A DNA stretch of 64,000 nucleotides from positions 16,252,904-16,316,903 of the forward strand of contig NC_080049.1 of the NCBI RefSeq assembly GCF_026212465.1. Direction: 5' to 3'. How positions within the stretch are numbered: the stretch's first letter is position 1; every line of letters starts with the position of its first letter. The notes beneath the pieces are model-generated. The model was not told the DNA's origin, made no database searches, and saw only the letters and a list, made by a program, of their open reading frames with translations. Made by a program: the position numbers and the translations under genes. Source of the stretch: Amaranthus tricolor. Lineage: Eukaryota > Streptophyta > Magnoliopsida > Caryophyllales > Amaranthaceae. Shown in pieces: positions 63,101 to 64,000 of this stretch.

Positions 63101-64000
63101 TTGTTTAGGACCCGAGATAAGAAGCGAAAGCATAATGTACTTATGATTAATACACAACCAAGGTGGAAAATTATAGATCACTAAAAGTACCGGCCAAGTA
63201 TTATGTTGAGAACTAAGATTGCCGAATGGGTTCATTCCATCCATACACAGTTCTAGCCTTAAATTACGAACCTCATCCCCAAAAGTCTTATGCAACCTAT
63301 CAATACTCTTCCACTCCGGAGAATCGGATGGATGTGTGAGCAAGTGACCTTTCTTCACCCTATCTGAATGCCACCTCAAATTTAACGCATCTTTCTTTAT
63401 AGAAAACAAGTGCTTGAATCTAGCTATTATTGGAAGATACCACAATACCTTAGCTGGGGGCCCTTTAGTATCCCGAGCCCCTTTACGCTTGTAGCGCGAT
63501 AACCCACACCTAGGACACTCTTTTAAGTTCTCGTTTTCATTCCGATACAACACACAATCATTCGGACACGCATGAATTTTCTGGTACTTTAAGCTGAAAG
63601 GACACATGAGCTTTTTGGCATAATATGTCGACGTTGGAAGTTCATTTCCCTCAGGAAGCATCTCACCTAACGCTTCTAATAACATTGTGAAACTAGCGTC
63701 ACTCCGATTGAACTTTGACTTAATGTTGAAAATTGTCAACACTGCTGTTAGTTTGGTGAACTTTGTACATCCAGGGTACAAAGGCTTTTGAGAAGCCTCT
63801 GTCAACAAGTCAAAAACATGAGGACGTTTTCCTAACTCATCCTCGACTCCCTCCATCATCTCATCAACACGATCTACATCCTCATCTACATTCTCTTCAT
63901 CTGTCTCATACCCATCAACATGATCTACTGCATCCTCATTGACATCGGCCACATTATTGACGTCCTCAACAACATTTTTCTCTTTGTAAAATCCCTCCTC
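60170..64000 (-). pseudogene. CACTA gene 1: TNP2/TNPD-type transposase with internal tandem duplication
   Basis: The frame is open at the window edge, so the 5' end is missing; no ATG decides a start (the residue at 63952 is GTG). In order: acidic N-terminus, a CX2C zinc site (CPRCGLSRYK, about 63500), the Transposase_21 core (LCMDGMNPFGN, about 63220-63250; PILVSGPKQPG-like LLISGPKQPGNDIDVYL), CPICIDD, a frameshift at about 62880-62890, HHRKFLPRDHQYRKK, HCVDIMHIEKNV, the DUF4218 region (FEMYFPPSFFDIMVHLIVHL) and WFHNRVICEELKGVSE. The stretch from RGILPKHVRYAI to GYDVNSFTFWT occurs twice (about 61411-62213 and 60516-61317). The second copy has a one-base deletion near 60888. A degraded DUF4216 region follows (DLARLRYSEEPFILATQAKQ, about 60350-60430). 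Not functional. Confidence 0.88.
60516..62213 (-). repeat. Tandem duplication of about 0.8 kb within the transposase
   Basis: Copies about 60516..61317 and 61411..62213 are nearly identical (offset about 895 bp), both running from gccaaaatagaaaccc to attccacggattgt. The about 93-bp joint contains gtgccatgtttcgtgcaaaa...gagctacttta, a piece of the 169-bp intron repeat, then atcaaccggcgcttgatcc of unknown origin. The copy divergence (for example attgttcc versus attgtcc) shows the event is not brand new. Confidence 0.9.

Overview
This is nuclear DNA from a higher plant, almost certainly a dicot. It is AT-rich, intron-bearing and dominated by plant transposon families (Ty3/gypsy, Ty1/copia, Mutator, CACTA, mariner/Stowaway, hAT-like). 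Species cannot be fixed from the sequence. An Amaranthaceae-type genome is a guess only.

One gene is confidently cellular: an eight-exon SKU5-similar (SKS) multicopper-oxidase-like gene on the plus strand (15086..19396, 539 residues), with a Stowaway-like MITE about 300 bp upstream. A 52-codon island at 45.7 kb may be an orphan exon.

Layout: 1-1.6 kb, AT-rich DNA with two degenerate tandem duplications. 1599..7927, a complete Ty3/gypsy element on the minus strand (1018-bp LTRs, GTAAT target duplication, one stop in reverse transcriptase, pol running into the 3' LTR as in centromeric CRM chromoviruses). 8-15 kb, MITEs, microsatellites and a hAT-like element. 15-19.4 kb, the SKS gene. 20.5-27.2 kb, a hAT-like element with a perfect 8-bp duplication, a three-armed Mutator-like foldback MITE with a 9-bp duplication, another hAT-like copy, a Stowaway-like MITE and a decayed copia RT fragment. 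27362..29969, an old copia element holding only gag and protease. 30715..37220, a full-length Mutator-like element (9-bp duplication TTATTTTAA) with a broken MURA-type transposase and, convergent to it, a GRF-zinc-finger gene; a copia-type LTR sits in a transposase intron. 38.6-41.3 kb, T-rich degenerate repeats and an A/B-unit minisatellite. 41.3-44.2 kb, a mariner-like element with a dead transposase. 46.4-47.6 kb, a hAT-like element nested in an older one. 48.3-51.4 kb, a second Mutator fragment interrupted by the same copia LTR family. 51.4-54.0 kb, the 5' end of an Athila/Tat-like gypsy element, cut by a CACTA element that runs from 54030 past the window end and carries a TNP2-type transposase with an internal tandem duplication, plus a second gene combining a plant Ptta/En/Spm domain with a Ulp1-like peptidase.

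The genes do not form a common pathway. The window records nested insertions around one small host gene. Every transposase or polyprotein seen here has at least one stop, frameshift or missing catalytic residue; the least damaged is the gypsy element, with a single stop and about 0.9% LTR divergence judged by eye.
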